Below, in pieces: positions 1 to 7,292 of a DNA stretch of 64,000 bases (position 1 is its first letter; the number at the start of each line of letters is the position of its first letter). The DNA is taken from positions 310,001 through 374,000 of the forward strand of contig NZ_SPQK01000002.1 of assembly GCF_004570875.1 (NCBI RefSeq). The letters are read 5' to 3'. The stretch comes from Blastococcus sp. CT_GayMR16. GTDB lineage: Bacteria > Actinomycetota > Actinomycetes > Mycobacteriales > Geodermatophilaceae. Below the pieces are notes generated by a model. It did not search any database, was not told the DNA's origin, and worked only from the letters and a program-made list of their open reading frames with translations. The position numbers were made by a program, and so were the translations under genes.

Positions 1-447
1 ATCGAGGACGCGGTGCGCAACGCCAAGGCCGCCGTCGAGGAGGGCATCGTCGCCGGTGGTGGCGTCGCTCTCGCGCAGGCCACCTCGGCGTTCGACAAGC
101 TCGAGCTGGAGGGTGACGAGGCGACCGGTGCCAACATCGTGCGCGTCGCGCTCGAGGCGCCGCTGAAGCAGATCGCGATCAACGCCGGCCTCGAGGGTGG
201 CGTCGTCGCGGAGAAGGTCCGCAACTCCGAGCTCGGCTGGGGCCTCAACGCCGCCACCGGGGAGTACGTGGACCTGATCAAGGCCGGCATCATCGACCCG
301 GCCAAGGTCACCCGCTCGGCGCTGCAGAACGCCGCCTCCATCGCGGCGCTCTTCCTCACCACCGAGGCCGTCATCGCCGACAAGCCGGAGAAGAACGCTC
401 CGGCCATGCCCGGCGGCGACGGCGGCATGGGCGGCATGGACTTCTGA
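1..447 (+). CDS. groL: Chaperonin GroEL, C-terminal part (cut by window edge)
   Basis: Last 148 residues of a 60-kDa chaperonin, the ATP-driven barrel that folds cytosolic proteins. The frame is open from base 1, so the start lies upstream. The C-terminal equatorial domain is recognisable: the [12 protein letters not shown] stretch, the NAGLEGGVV segment, a [13 protein letters not shown] helix and the flexible Gly-Met tail ending in GGMGGMDF. This tail is the usual GroEL type, not the His-rich tail of some actinobacterial second copies. A stop-adjacent hairpin and a strong second hairpin follow. No groES is visible because upstream sequence is missing. Confidence 0.97.
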   Translation: MEDAVRNAKAAVEEGIVAGGGVALAQATSAFDKLELEGDEATGANIVRVALEAPLKQIAINAGLEGGVVAEKVRNSELGWGLNAATGEYVDLIKAGIIDPAKVTRSALQNAASIAALFLTTEAVIADKPEKNAPAMPGGDGGMGGMDF

Positions 448-448
448 C

Positions 449-505
449 GAAGGACCCCTCTACCCCCCACGCCTCGCACGCTCGGCGCGGGACCCTGTAG
501 AGGAG
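449..505 (+). repeat. Stop-adjacent hairpin repeat, copy A (CCTCGCAMGCTCGG core)
   Basis: Begins two bases after the groL stop. It holds the core CCTCGCACGCTCGG (470-483) and outer arms CCTCTAC (457-463) and GTAGAGG (497-503), which are perfectly complementary. Related copies lie directly after the stops of pdxH, the TPR gene and citrate synthase, with different but still complementary arms. A role as 3' end or terminator element is inferred. Confidence 0.7.
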
Positions 506-528
506 CCGCACTGCACTACAGCACTGCC

Positions 529-566
529 CGTCAGGGGCGGTCCGCTTCGGCGGGCCGCCCCTGACG
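529..566 (+). terminator. Strong hairpin terminator downstream of groL
   Basis: Uninterrupted 17-bp stem (529-545 with 550-566, one G-T pair at 541/554) closed by a C(TTCG)G tetraloop. There is no T-tract, as is common for actinobacterial terminators. It lies 82 bases after the groL stop and before the converging VOC remnant. Confidence 0.8.
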
Positions 567-576
567 GCGTTCGTGG

Positions 577-637
577 CCCGACTTCGGGGAAGTCGGTCCC
601 CGGGAGCCGCCGCGGCGCCCGACTTCGGGGAAGTCGG
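577..637. repeat. Two direct copies of a 19-bp palindrome
   Basis: The palindrome CCGACTTCGGGGAAGTCGG (8-bp arms, 3-base centre) occurs at 578-596 and again at 619-637, 41 bases apart. It lies just beyond the stop of the reverse-strand VOC remnant. Two slightly diverged copies recur at 55029-55088, also at a gene end. Confidence 0.75.
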
Positions 638-654
638 GGTCCAGCCGACCACCG

Positions 655-1042
655 TCACTCCGGGGAGAAGACGCAGAACTCGTTGCCCTCGGGGTCTGCG
701 AGGACGTCCCACTCGATCGCCCCGTCCGCTTCGGTGTCGAGGTCGCGGGGGCGGACCAGCGTCGCGCCCGCCGCCTGCAGTGCCGCGGTGTCACCCAGGA
801 CGTCGAAGTGCATCCGGTTCTTGACGATCTTCGGTTCGGGCACCGGCACGATCCACATCAGCGGGCCGGCGCCGTCCCGGTCGACGATGGGCACCGGCCA
901 CTCGGCGGGTCCAGCCCACCTCCGGCGGCGCGACCTCGTCGCGGCGGACGTAGCCGAGGGCGGCGCACCACCAGTCGGCGAGCCCCTGGTGGTCGCCGGC
1001 GTCGAGGCAGAGGTCCTTGAACCGGGCGGGTGCGTCAGCCAT
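655..1042 (-). pseudogene. VOC (glyoxalase-like) protein, frameshifted
   Basis: A VOC-superfamily protein in two frames. The N-terminal part begins at ATG 1042 (MADAPARFKDLCLDAGDH, then ADWWCAALGY) and runs to about 908. The C-terminal part (WPVPIVDRDGAGPLMWI through DPEGNEFCVFSPE) continues in another frame to the stop at 655. The break is near 904-912, in a run of Cs and Gs; one base lost or two gained restores a protein of about 129 residues, the family length. It could be a decayed gene or an assembly error. Substrate unknown. Its 5' end overlaps the start region of the divergent DUF72 gene. Confidence 0.75.
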
Positions 1043-1067
1043 GACGGGAGAGGGTAGGCGGCCTCCC

Positions 1068-1850
1068 GTGACCGTGATCATCGGGACCTCGGGCTGGCAG
1101 TACCGCGACTGGCGCGGCCGCTTCTATCCGCAGAAGCTGCCGCAGCGGTTGTGGCTGGAGCACTACGTCGCCCACTTCGCCACGGTCGAGAGCAACAACG
1201 CCTTCTACCGGCTGCCCGAGCTCACCACCTTCGTGTCGTGGCGCGAGCGCACGCCCGCGGACTTCCGGTGGGCGGTCAAGGCCAGCCGCTTCCTCACCCA
1301 CATCAAGCGGCTGCGGGAGCCAGAGGAGCCGGTCGGGCGGCTGATGGAGCGGGCGGCCGGGCTGGAGCACAAGCTCGACACGATCCTGCTGCAGCTGCCG
1401 CCCACGCTGAGGGCCGACGCCGACCTCCTCCGCGAGTGCCTCGCCCAGTTTCCGGCCGGCACCCGGGTGGCCGTCGAGCCGCGGCACGAGAGCTGGTGGA
1501 CCGACGAGATCCGCGCCCTGCTCGAGCGCTACGGGGCGGCGCTGTGCTGGGCGGACCGCGACGAGAAGCCGATCGCGCCGCTGTGGCGGACCACCGACTG
1601 GGGCTACCTGCGCTTCCACCACGGCGCCGACGGCTGGGCCTACCGACCGGAGACGCTGCAGCTCTGGGCCGACCGGCTCGTGGCGGCCTACGGCCAGGGC
1701 GATGTACTCGTCTACTTCAACAACGACCCCGGTTGTGCGGCGGTCGCCGACTCGGTCGTCTTCGCCGAGGCCGTCCGCCGGGCCGGTGGGGTGCCGACCC
1801 GCGTGCCGACAGCCGAGCAGGCGGCCGGCCTCGCCTGGATCGCGACCTAG
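1068..1850 (+). CDS. DUF72 family protein (YecE-like)
   Basis: 260 residues with the DUF72 signature IGTSGWQYRDWRGRFYP at the N-terminus, the NNAFYRLP motif and the YVYFNND-type segment (VLVYFNNDPGCAA) near the C-terminus. The fold is a TIM barrel and the biochemical role of the family is not settled. GTG 1068 is chosen because it places the conserved strand at residue 4 and a purine-rich GGGAGAGGG lies about 10 bases upstream; ATG 1041 is the alternative. Its stop overlaps the converging acidic-protein gene by four bases. Confidence 0.88.
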   Translation: MTVIIGTSGWQYRDWRGRFYPQKLPQRLWLEHYVAHFATVESNNAFYRLPELTTFVSWRERTPADFRWAVKASRFLTHIKRLREPEEPVGRLMERAAGLEHKLDTILLQLPPTLRADADLLRECLAQFPAGTRVAVEPRHESWWTDEIRALLERYGAALCWADRDEKPIAPLWRTTDWGYLRFHHGADGWAYRPETLQLWADRLVAAYGQGDVLVYFNNDPGCAAVADSVVFAEAVRRAGGVPTRVPTAEQAAGLAWIAT

Positions 1851-2419
1851 TCGTCCCCGCCGCCGTGCCCGGAGTTGTCGTCTCCGCCGCCGGAGTCGTG
1901 GCCGGAGTCGTCGTCCCCCCCGTGGCCGGAGCGGTCCTCGTTGTCGTCCGACTGGTTCTCGGAGTGGTGTGTCTCTACTTCGGGCGTGTCGTCGGCCTCG
2001 GTCTCCTGAGAGTCGTCGGAGTCGTCCGAGTCGTCGACGTCGTTGTCGTTGTCGTTGTCGTCGGAGTCGGAGTCGGAGTCGTTGTCGTCGGTCTCGGACG
2101 ACGGTGTCGGGACCACGCCGGGCCCCTGGGTCGGGTCCGCAACCGGCACGACCGGGGTGGAGGCGGTATCCGGCGACACGATCTGGACCACGCTGACTGT
2201 CCGGGTGCCTGGGTTGTCGGCAGAGTCCGGCACGTCGAAGGGAGTCACGGTCTCGATCGCGCCGGCGACCTGGTCCTGGATCGCGCCAGGCAGCACCCCC
2301 GCCGCGCCGGCCCCGGTGACGCCGGCCGCGGCGATTCCGAGCCCGGCGATGGCCTGGGTCAACGTACCGGCACCGACAAACTTCGTCGCGATCGCGGCGA
2401 CAGTTTCGAAGATGAACAT
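1847..2419 (-). CDS. Hypothetical protein with Asp/Ser-rich acidic tail
   Basis: 190 residues, family not recognised. Residues 1-50 are Ala/Gly-rich and hydrophobic (possible membrane or secretion segment near 20-47). Residues 50-105 are Pro/Thr/Val-rich. Residues 108-190 are almost only Asp, Ser, Asn, Glu, Gly and His, ending in GHGGDDD and GHGGGDD motifs. ATG 2419 has a clear AAGGAG site 7-10 bases upstream. The acidic His/Gly-containing tail could bind cations or keep the chain disordered; this is inference only. The gene is monocistronic, between DUF72 and the oxidoreductase pair. Confidence 0.75.
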   Translation of the reverse strand: MFIFETVAAIATKFVGAGTLTQAIAGLGIAAAGVTGAGAAGVLPGAIQDQVAGAIETVTPFDVPDSADNPGTRTVSVVQIVSPDTASTPVVPVADPTQGPGVVPTPSSETDDNDSDSDSDDNDNDNDVDDSDDSDDSQETEADDTPEVETHHSENQSDDNEDRSGHGGDDDSGHDSGGGDDNSGHGGGDD

Positions 2420-2509
2420 GCGGTGGAACTCCTTCTGGGGCGGGACTGACGACGGGTGCCCGATCTCTGTCCGCTAGATCGGCGCGGCCGGCACGAACCC
2501 GTAGGACGT

Positions 2510-3532
2510 TCACTCGCGCGGGGGAGCCCCGTCTCCTGGGAGAGCGGCAGGGTCCTCGGCGTGGCGGACACCGAGCTGCTCGGCTGCCTGCCCGAGCAGA
2601 GACTGCACAGCGAGGGTGTCCGCGAGCGGCATGACGGCGCTCTCCGTCCGCCCGGCGCGCACGCACTCGGTCACCTCGATCAGCTCGTGCGCGTAGCCGG
2701 CGCCGATCGTCTCGCGGGTGATCGTCTCGGGCTCGGCGCCCGCGCGGTGCAGCACGATCGTCGTCGGGTGGTGGAAGCGGGGGAGGACGTCGATCCAGCC
2801 CGTCGTCCCGAAGACCCGGGCCTGGCCGGGCAGCGCGTTGCGCAGCGACGTCATGAGAGTCGCCGTCCGCCCGTCGCCGTAGTCGAACAGCAGCGAGGCC
2901 TCGGCGTCGGCGCCGGAGGGGAACAGTGAGCCGGCGGCGACCACCCGTTCCGGCGTCCCGAGCAGCATCTGCGCGAACGAGGCCACGTAGACGCCCAGGT
3001 CCAGCAGGGCACCGCCGCCGAGCGCGAGGTCGAAGAGCCGGTCGGCGGGGTCGTACTCCCGCGCGACCCCGAGGTCGGCCTGCACCGAGCGCACCTCCCC
3101 GATCGCGCCGCCGGCGACGAGCTCACGGAGCTCCACGACGGCGGGCTGGAAGCGGGTCCACATCGCCTCCATGACGAAGACGCCTGTCTGCCGGGCGACG
3201 GCGACGACCTCCTCGGCACCGGCGGTCGTGGCGGTGAAGGCCTTCTCGACCAGCAGTGCCTTCCCGGCCCGCAGCGCGGCGAGCGCGATGTCGTGGTGCT
3301 GGGGGTGCGGCGTCGCGACGTAGAGGACGTCGACGTCCGGGTCGGCGAGGATCTCGGCGTAGGACCCGTAGGCGCGATCGATCCCGTGCCTGCCGGCGAA
3401 GGCCTGGGCGCGGTCGATCGACCGCGAGGCCACCGCCACGGCGCGGGCACCGTCGACGACGGCGAAGTCCTTGACGAGGTTCTCGGCGATGCGGCCCGGC
3501 CCGACGACGCCCCAGCGGATCTCTGCGGTCAC
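2510..3532 (-). CDS. Gfo/Idh/MocA family oxidoreductase
   Basis: 340 residues. An N-terminal Rossmann fold with GVVGPGRIAENL binds NAD(P); the EK of LVEKAFTATT is the conserved family lysine region, and the C-terminal alpha/beta domain is complete (GGGALLDLGVY). It probably oxidises or reduces a sugar, inositol or similar polyol; the substrate cannot be read. GTG 3532 is chosen because it forms a GTGA overlap with the stop of the upstream VOC gene and starts four residues before the Rossmann strand; the longer ORF upstream is unlikely. The two genes form an operon. Confidence 0.9.
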   Translation of the reverse strand: MTAEIRWGVVGPGRIAENLVKDFAVVDGARAVAVASRSIDRAQAFAGRHGIDRAYGSYAEILADPDVDVLYVATPHPQHHDIALAALRAGKALLVEKAFTATTAGAEEVVAVARQTGVFVMEAMWTRFQPAVVELRELVAGGAIGEVRSVQADLGVAREYDPADRLFDLALGGGALLDLGVYVASFAQMLLGTPERVVAAGSLFPSGADAEASLLFDYGDGRTATLMTSLRNALPGQARVFGTTGWIDVLPRFHHPTTIVLHRAGAEPETITRETIGAGYAHELIEVTECVRAGRTESAVMPLADTLAVQSLLGQAAEQLGVRHAEDPAALPGDGAPPRE

Positions 3533-3891
3533 GGACGCGACGCTAGCGGGGACCCGAATCGCAGCAGGTTGCCGTCCGGATCGATGTGCCAGCCCTCGCG
3601 CAGGCCGTAGTCGGTGTCGACGGGGGCGCCGGTCCGCTCGACGTGCGCCCACTCGGCCGCCAGGGCATCGGCGTCGGCCACGTGCAGGTAGGCGGCGGAG
3701 GCCGTCCGCAGCGGGTCGTGGTCGGGCACGACCGTCAGGTGCAGCTCGATGCCGGCCCGCGCGGCGAAGCCGTACGTCTCGTCGTGCTGGGTGACGTGGC
3801 AGCCGAGGGCGGCGTAATGGGCGAGCGCCCGCGGCAGGTCGGTCACCGGGAAGATTGGGGAGACCCGGACGTGCGCGTGTTCGTGCGGCAT
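3529..3891 (-). CDS. VOC family / bleomycin-resistance-like protein
   Basis: 120 residues from ATG 3891 with VOC motifs: VSPIFPVTDLPRALAHYAALGC at the start, IELHLTVV, and a terminal DPDGNLLRFGSP metal-binding strand. Single-domain members dimerise to form the metal site or sequester drugs; no substrate is predictable. The gene ends inside the start of the oxidoreductase gene (GTGA overlap). Its 5' end is 18 bases from the divergent DUF4031 start, so the two promoters must overlap. Confidence 0.88.
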   Translation of the reverse strand: MPHEHAHVRVSPIFPVTDLPRALAHYAALGCHVTQHDETYGFAARAGIELHLTVVPDHDPLRTASAAYLHVADADALAAEWAHVERTGAPVDTDYGLREGWHIDPDGNLLRFGSPLASRP

Positions 3892-3909
3892 GGCGGGCAG
3901 ACTGCCACC

Positions 3910-4179
3910 GTGTCCGTCCTGATCGACAGCCCGGTGTGGCCGTGGCGGGGCCGCCGGTGGTCGCACCTCGTCAGCGACGTCTCCTACGAGGAGCTGCACG
4001 CCTTCGTCGCGGCCGAGCTCGGCATCCCGCGGCGCGCGTTCCAGGGCGACCACTACGACATCCCGGAGGACCTCTACGACGTCGCCGTGGCCGCCGGTGC
4101 GGAGCCGGTCGGTGCGCGGGAACTGCTCAGCCGGCTGCTGGCGGCGGGGTTGCGGGTCCGGAAGCCGCGCGGCGCCTGA
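3910..4179 (+). CDS. DUF4031 domain protein
   Basis: 89 residues matching the small DUF4031 family: VLIDSPVWPWRGRRWSHLVSD at the N-terminus, the ELHAFVAAELGIPRRAFQGDHYDIP core and a basic C-terminus. Function unknown. GTG 3910 follows a CAGACT hexamer by six bases, so it may be leaderless. The 3' end overlaps the converging HD-domain gene by 53 bases, both frames being coding. Confidence 0.85.
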   Translation: MSVLIDSPVWPWRGRRWSHLVSDVSYEELHAFVAAELGIPRRAFQGDHYDIPEDLYDVAVAAGAEPVGARELLSRLLAAGLRVRKPRGA

Positions 4180-4789
4180 GCAGGGCCAGCTCGGCGGTCA
4201 TGTTCGCCGCCGCACGGTCGGCCCACTGGCGGGCTGCCTCGGGCGTCCGGTACAGCGCCGGCAGGGCGAGCAGGTGCTCGAGGACGGCGATCCGCCCGGC
4301 CGTGAACTCCTCGTCGGAGAGGTGGCCGTACTCCTCGCGTACGGCCGAGGCGTACGTCGCGTAGGCGTCCGGCGGACCCGCGAGGACGGCGAGATCTGCG
4401 TCGCAGAGCACCGCGCCGTTGGCGTCGTCCGGCGCGGGGTCGTGCCCCGCCGTCAGCAGCACGAGGCGCTCGACCTCGTCCACCCGGCCGTCGGGGACCA
4501 GCCCCCGGAGGCCGACCCGCGCCCGTGCGGCGCTGACCTGCTCGTTGTCGGTGCGTTCCGGCTCGTAGGCGATGTCGTGGTACCAGGCCGCCAGCCGGAC
4601 GGCGGCGGGGTCGTCCGCGGCCCCGGCCAGCTCGCCGATGAGTCCCAGGACGGCGGCCAGGTGGGCGAGGTCGTGGTACCGGCGGTGCGGCTCGCTCCAC
4701 GCGGCGACGACGGCGGCCCATTCGGTGCGGGACGTGGGCGAGTCGCCGGCCAGCTCGGCCCACGCGTCGAAGTCGACGAGCCCGGTCAT
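4127..4789 (-). CDS. HD-domain metal-dependent phosphohydrolase-like protein
   Basis: 220 residues with an HD signature: RRYHDLAHL (about 37-45), AAWYHDIAYEPERTDNEQVSA (the His-Asp pair), LLTAGHDPAP and CDADLAVLAG. These His and Asp residues normally hold one or two metals for phosphoester hydrolysis; similar stand-alone proteins are annotated as predicted metal-dependent HD hydrolases. ATG 4789 overlaps the stop of the upstream M20 gene (ATGA), so the two are translationally coupled. The C-terminal tail (ASGPATPPPAAG) lies in the 53-base antisense overlap with DUF4031. Confidence 0.88.
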   Translation of the reverse strand: MTGLVDFDAWAELAGDSPTSRTEWAAVVAAWSEPHRRYHDLAHLAAVLGLIGELAGAADDPAAVRLAAWYHDIAYEPERTDNEQVSAARARVGLRGLVPDGRVDEVERLVLLTAGHDPAPDDANGAVLCDADLAVLAGPPDAYATYASAVREEYGHLSDEEFTAGRIAVLEHLLALPALYRTPEAARQWADRAAANMTAELALLRRRAASGPATPPPAAG

Positions 4790-6057
4790 CGGACGCCGCA
4801 GCTGCGCAGGATGAGCAGGGCGAAGGCGCGGGCAGCCGTCACCACCTCGGCGACGGGCACCTGCTCCATCGGCCCGTGGGCGAGGTGCAGGTCGCCGGGC
4901 CCGTAGTGCAGCGTCGGCACCCCGGCGGCCACGTACTGCCGCAGGTCGCTGCCGGCGGCGATGGCGCGCTCCGGCGGAGGCGCACCCCCTGCCAGGACCA
5001 CGGCCTCCCGCATGGCCCCGAGCAGCGGGTGCCCGGCAGGAAGCTGACCGCTGGCGAACGCGCCGCCGGCCCAGGTGATCCGGACCGGGTGCTCGGCCAG
5101 CCAGGGATGCGCGGCACAGATCTCGGCCAGCCGCGTCTCGAACGCCCGTTGCGCGGCGCCGACCGGCTCGCCCAGGCGGACGCCGTACCGGCCTTCGGCG
5201 ACCAGCCGGTCCGGCACCGAACTGGCCCAGTCGCCGGCCTGCAGTCGCCCGATCGAGATCCCGTACGGATACCGCGATTCGCCGAACCGCGGATCGGCGT
5301 CCCGTTGCCGTTCGGCCTCGAACTCCTGCAGTCCGGCGTGCACCACGGCGAACAGCTCCACCGCGCTGACGCCCCGGTCGCGGTGTGCCGCGTGCGCGGC
5401 GTGCCCGGTGACCTCGAGCGTGAAGGTCAGCGCACCCGCGTTGGCGGTCACGACCGCCTGGGCGGTCGGCTCCGGGATCACGCAGACGTCGCCGAGGTGC
5501 CCGCGGCGCAGGGTGGCCCAGGCGCCGAGTCCGCCGTCCTCCTCGCCGATCACCCCGTGCAGGGCCACCGGACGCACCAGCCGCACGCCCGCCGTCCGTA
5601 CCGCGGCCACTGCCGCCAGCGAGGAGACGACGCCGGCCTTCATGTCGCACGCACCCCGTGCGTGGATCGCCCCGTCGCCGAGCCGGGGGACGAACGGGTC
5701 GCCGGCCCACAGGGAGAGATCGCCGGCCGGGACGACGTCGGTGTGGCCGGAGAGGACCAGTGCGGGGACGCCGTCCTCGGCTGCGGGCACCGTGCCGACG
5801 ACGCCCCACGCCTCGTCCCGCATGACCTCCTGGCCGGGTGCGTCGGGCTCGATCGCGGCCTCGGCGAGGTCGATCTGCCAGGTGTCGACGTCGCAGCCGA
5901 GCTCGTCGAGCCACCCGGCCAGCAGATGCTGCACCTCGCACTCGGCCGGAGTGCCGCCGATCGAGGGGACGGCGATCAGGCGGCAGAGCCGGTCGACCAC
6001 CCAATCCTGGTCGACGGCGTCCAGGACGCGGGCCTCGGCGTCGGTGAGCTCGGCCAT
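4786..6057 (-). CDS. M20 family metallopeptidase (ArgE/DapE type)
   Basis: 423 residues. Zinc-site motifs are in order: SGHTDVVP (about 104-111), ARGACDMKAG, GEEDGGLGA (catalytic Glu and ligand Glu), and a C-terminal GPGDLHLAHGPMEQ with the last His ligand. A dimerisation domain sits between residues about 200 and 310. Family members remove acyl groups from amino acids or cut small peptides; the exact substrate is not clear and no arginine or lysine genes are nearby. First gene of a two-gene operon with the HD protein. No good SD is seen before ATG 6057. Confidence 0.9.
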   Translation of the reverse strand: MAELTDAEARVLDAVDQDWVVDRLCRLIAVPSIGGTPAECEVQHLLAGWLDELGCDVDTWQIDLAEAAIEPDAPGQEVMRDEAWGVVGTVPAAEDGVPALVLSGHTDVVPAGDLSLWAGDPFVPRLGDGAIHARGACDMKAGVVSSLAAVAAVRTAGVRLVRPVALHGVIGEEDGGLGAWATLRRGHLGDVCVIPEPTAQAVVTANAGALTFTLEVTGHAAHAAHRDRGVSAVELFAVVHAGLQEFEAERQRDADPRFGESRYPYGISIGRLQAGDWASSVPDRLVAEGRYGVRLGEPVGAAQRAFETRLAEICAAHPWLAEHPVRITWAGGAFASGQLPAGHPLLGAMREAVVLAGGAPPPERAIAAGSDLRQYVAAGVPTLHYGPGDLHLAHGPMEQVPVAEVVTAARAFALLILRSCGVR

Positions 6058-6106
6058 GGCCGGAGTCTGGCACGCGTCGCCCGAGCCACGGGGTGCCCGG
6101 GGGCGC

Positions 6107-6112
6107 TAGCTT
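6107..6112 (+). promoter_or_regulatory. Predicted -10 of leaderless scramblase gene
   Basis: TAGCTT, followed by seven bases and then GTG 6120. The spacing predicts transcription starting at the start codon itself. No ribosome binding site is present. Confidence 0.5.
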
Positions 6113-6119
6113 GACCGCC

Positions 6120-6920
6120 GTGACTCAGCCGCCGCCCCCGCCGGGCTGGTACCCCGATCCTGCCGGCAGTGGAGGAACCCGCTGGTGGGACGGTCAGACC
6201 TGGACCGACCACGTCCAGCAGGCCGCTCCACCGCCGCCGCCGCCCCCTCCGCCGCCTCCGCCACCGCCCCCACCGCCTCCGGCCGTACCGCCACCTCCGC
6301 CCGCGCCCGGGTACGGCGCCGGGCCGTCGCTGTACGAGCAGCCGGTCCTGGTGGTCTCGCAGAAGACCAAGCTGATCGAGCTGACGAACGAGTACGCCGT
6401 CTTCGACGGCGAGGGCCGGCAGATCGGCGCCGTCGTCCAGGTGGGGCAGAGCGGGCTGAAGAAGGCGGTCCGCCTCGTCTCCAACATCGACCAGTTCCTC
6501 ACCCATCACCTCGAGGTGCGCGACGCCTCCGGTCCGGTGCTGGTGCTGACCCGGCCGGCCAAGTTCGTGAAGTCCCGGGTCGTGGTCCAGCGGCCGAACG
6601 GGCAGCCGATCGGCGAGATCGTGCAGGCCAACGTCTTCGGCAAGATCCGGTTCGACCTGGTCGCGAACGGCCAGCTCGTGGGTTCGATCCAGGCGGAGAA
6701 CTGGCGGGCCTGGGACTTCGCGATCCTGGATGCCGCCGGCACGGAGGTCGCCCGGATCACGAAGAAGTGGGAGGGCCTGGCGCGGACGCTGTTCACCACG
6801 GCCGACCGGTACGTCGTCCTCGTGCACTTCCGGCTGCCCGAGCCGCTGGCGAGCATGGTCGTGGCGTCGGCACTCACGGTGGACACCGCCCTCAAGCAGG
6901 ACGACCGCGGCTTCAATTGA
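6120..6920 (+). CDS. DUF2510 plus phospholipid scramblase-like protein
   Basis: 266 residues in three parts. Residues 5-35 are a DUF2510 motif (GWYPDPAG...RWWDGQTWTDH). Residues 42-72 are a nearly pure proline run. Residues about 80-262 are a scramblase/LURP-one-like beta barrel (NEYAVFDGEGRQIG, VVQRPNGQPIGEI, FDLVANGQLVGSI, ending KQDDRGFN). DUF2510 is common in actinobacterial membrane-associated proteins, and the proline run is probably an extended linker. Lipid scrambling is not established for bacterial members. The TGA stop (6918-6920) is the first triplet of the downstream 34-bp tandem array. Confidence 0.88.
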   Translation: MTQPPPPPGWYPDPAGSGGTRWWDGQTWTDHVQQAAPPPPPPPPPPPPPPPPPPAVPPPPPAPGYGAGPSLYEQPVLVVSQKTKLIELTNEYAVFDGEGRQIGAVVQVGQSGLKKAVRLVSNIDQFLTHHLEVRDASGPVLVLTRPAKFVKSRVVVQRPNGQPIGEIVQANVFGKIRFDLVANGQLVGSIQAENWRAWDFAILDAAGTEVARITKKWEGLARTLFTTADRYVVLVHFRLPEPLASMVVASALTVDTALKQDDRGFN

Positions 6921-7087
6921 CACTGCGGTCCTCCGGACCGCACCGCGGCCATGACACTGCGGTCCTCCGGACCGCACCGCGGCCATGACATTGCGGTCCT
7001 CCGGACCGCACCGCGGCCATGACATTGCGGTCCTCCGGACCGCACCGCGGCCATGACATTGCGGTCCTCCGGACCGCACCGCGGCCA
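6918..7087 (+). repeat. Tandem array: five 34-bp units with internal hairpin
   Basis: Exactly five head-to-tail units at 6918, 6952, 6986, 7020 and 7054, with no spacers. Units 1-2 and 3-5 differ by one base (CACTG against CATTG). Each holds the inverted repeat GCGGTCC-TCC-GGACCGC. Unit 1 supplies the stop codon of the scramblase-like gene. A single 34-bp copy at 33654-33687 differs at four positions, all in two compensated base pairs of this stem. Confidence 0.95.
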
Positions 7088-7110
7088 ATGGCCGTCCCCG
7101 GCTCGTCTGG

Positions 7111-7257
7111 AGCCCCATCGTCGCGCCTGCGCGGACCCCTCCGGGGCCCACTCGGCGCGAGCCCCATCGTCGCGCCTGCGCGGACCCCTCCGGGGCCCAC
7201 TCGGCGCGAGCCCCATCGTCGCGCCTGCGCGGACCCCTCCGGGGCCCACTCGGCGCG
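7111..7257 (+). repeat. Tandem array: three identical 49-bp units
   Basis: Units at 7111-7159, 7160-7208 and 7209-7257 are identical. Each contains a GGACCCC-TCC-GGGGCCC near-palindrome followed by ACTCGGCGCG. It follows the 34-bp array after a 23-base link. A comparable order of modules occurs once at 33566-33688. Confidence 0.95.
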
Positions 7258-7279
7258 ACATGATCTACCGCTGGGCGGG

Positions 7280-7285
7280 TAGCCT
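7280..7285 (+). promoter_or_regulatory. Predicted -10 element for the candidate small RNA
   Basis: TAGCCT fits the actinobacterial TANNNT -10. Seven bases later, 7293 is the first base of the closing stem of the structured region, which fits a transcription start. A poor -35 (CGACAT-like, near 7256-7261) lies about 18 bases upstream, at the edge of the 49-bp array. Confidence 0.45.
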
Positions 7286-7292
7286 TGCTTCT

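Noticed and set aside
1035-2666. Long reverse-strand ORF of 543 codons opposite DUF72 and its neighbours
   Set aside because: Arg/Pro/Gly-rich translation without domain features; an artefact of high GC opposite real genes. Many similar frames (for example 8102-11320) were dropped for the same reason.
6243-6294. Poly-proline run as a repeat artefact or frameshift
   Set aside because: The frame continues into a conserved domain on both sides; proline linkers after DUF2510 are normal in actinobacteria.
6918-7087. CRISPR-like array of short repeats
   Set aside because: The 34-bp units touch each other with no spacers, and no cas genes are near.
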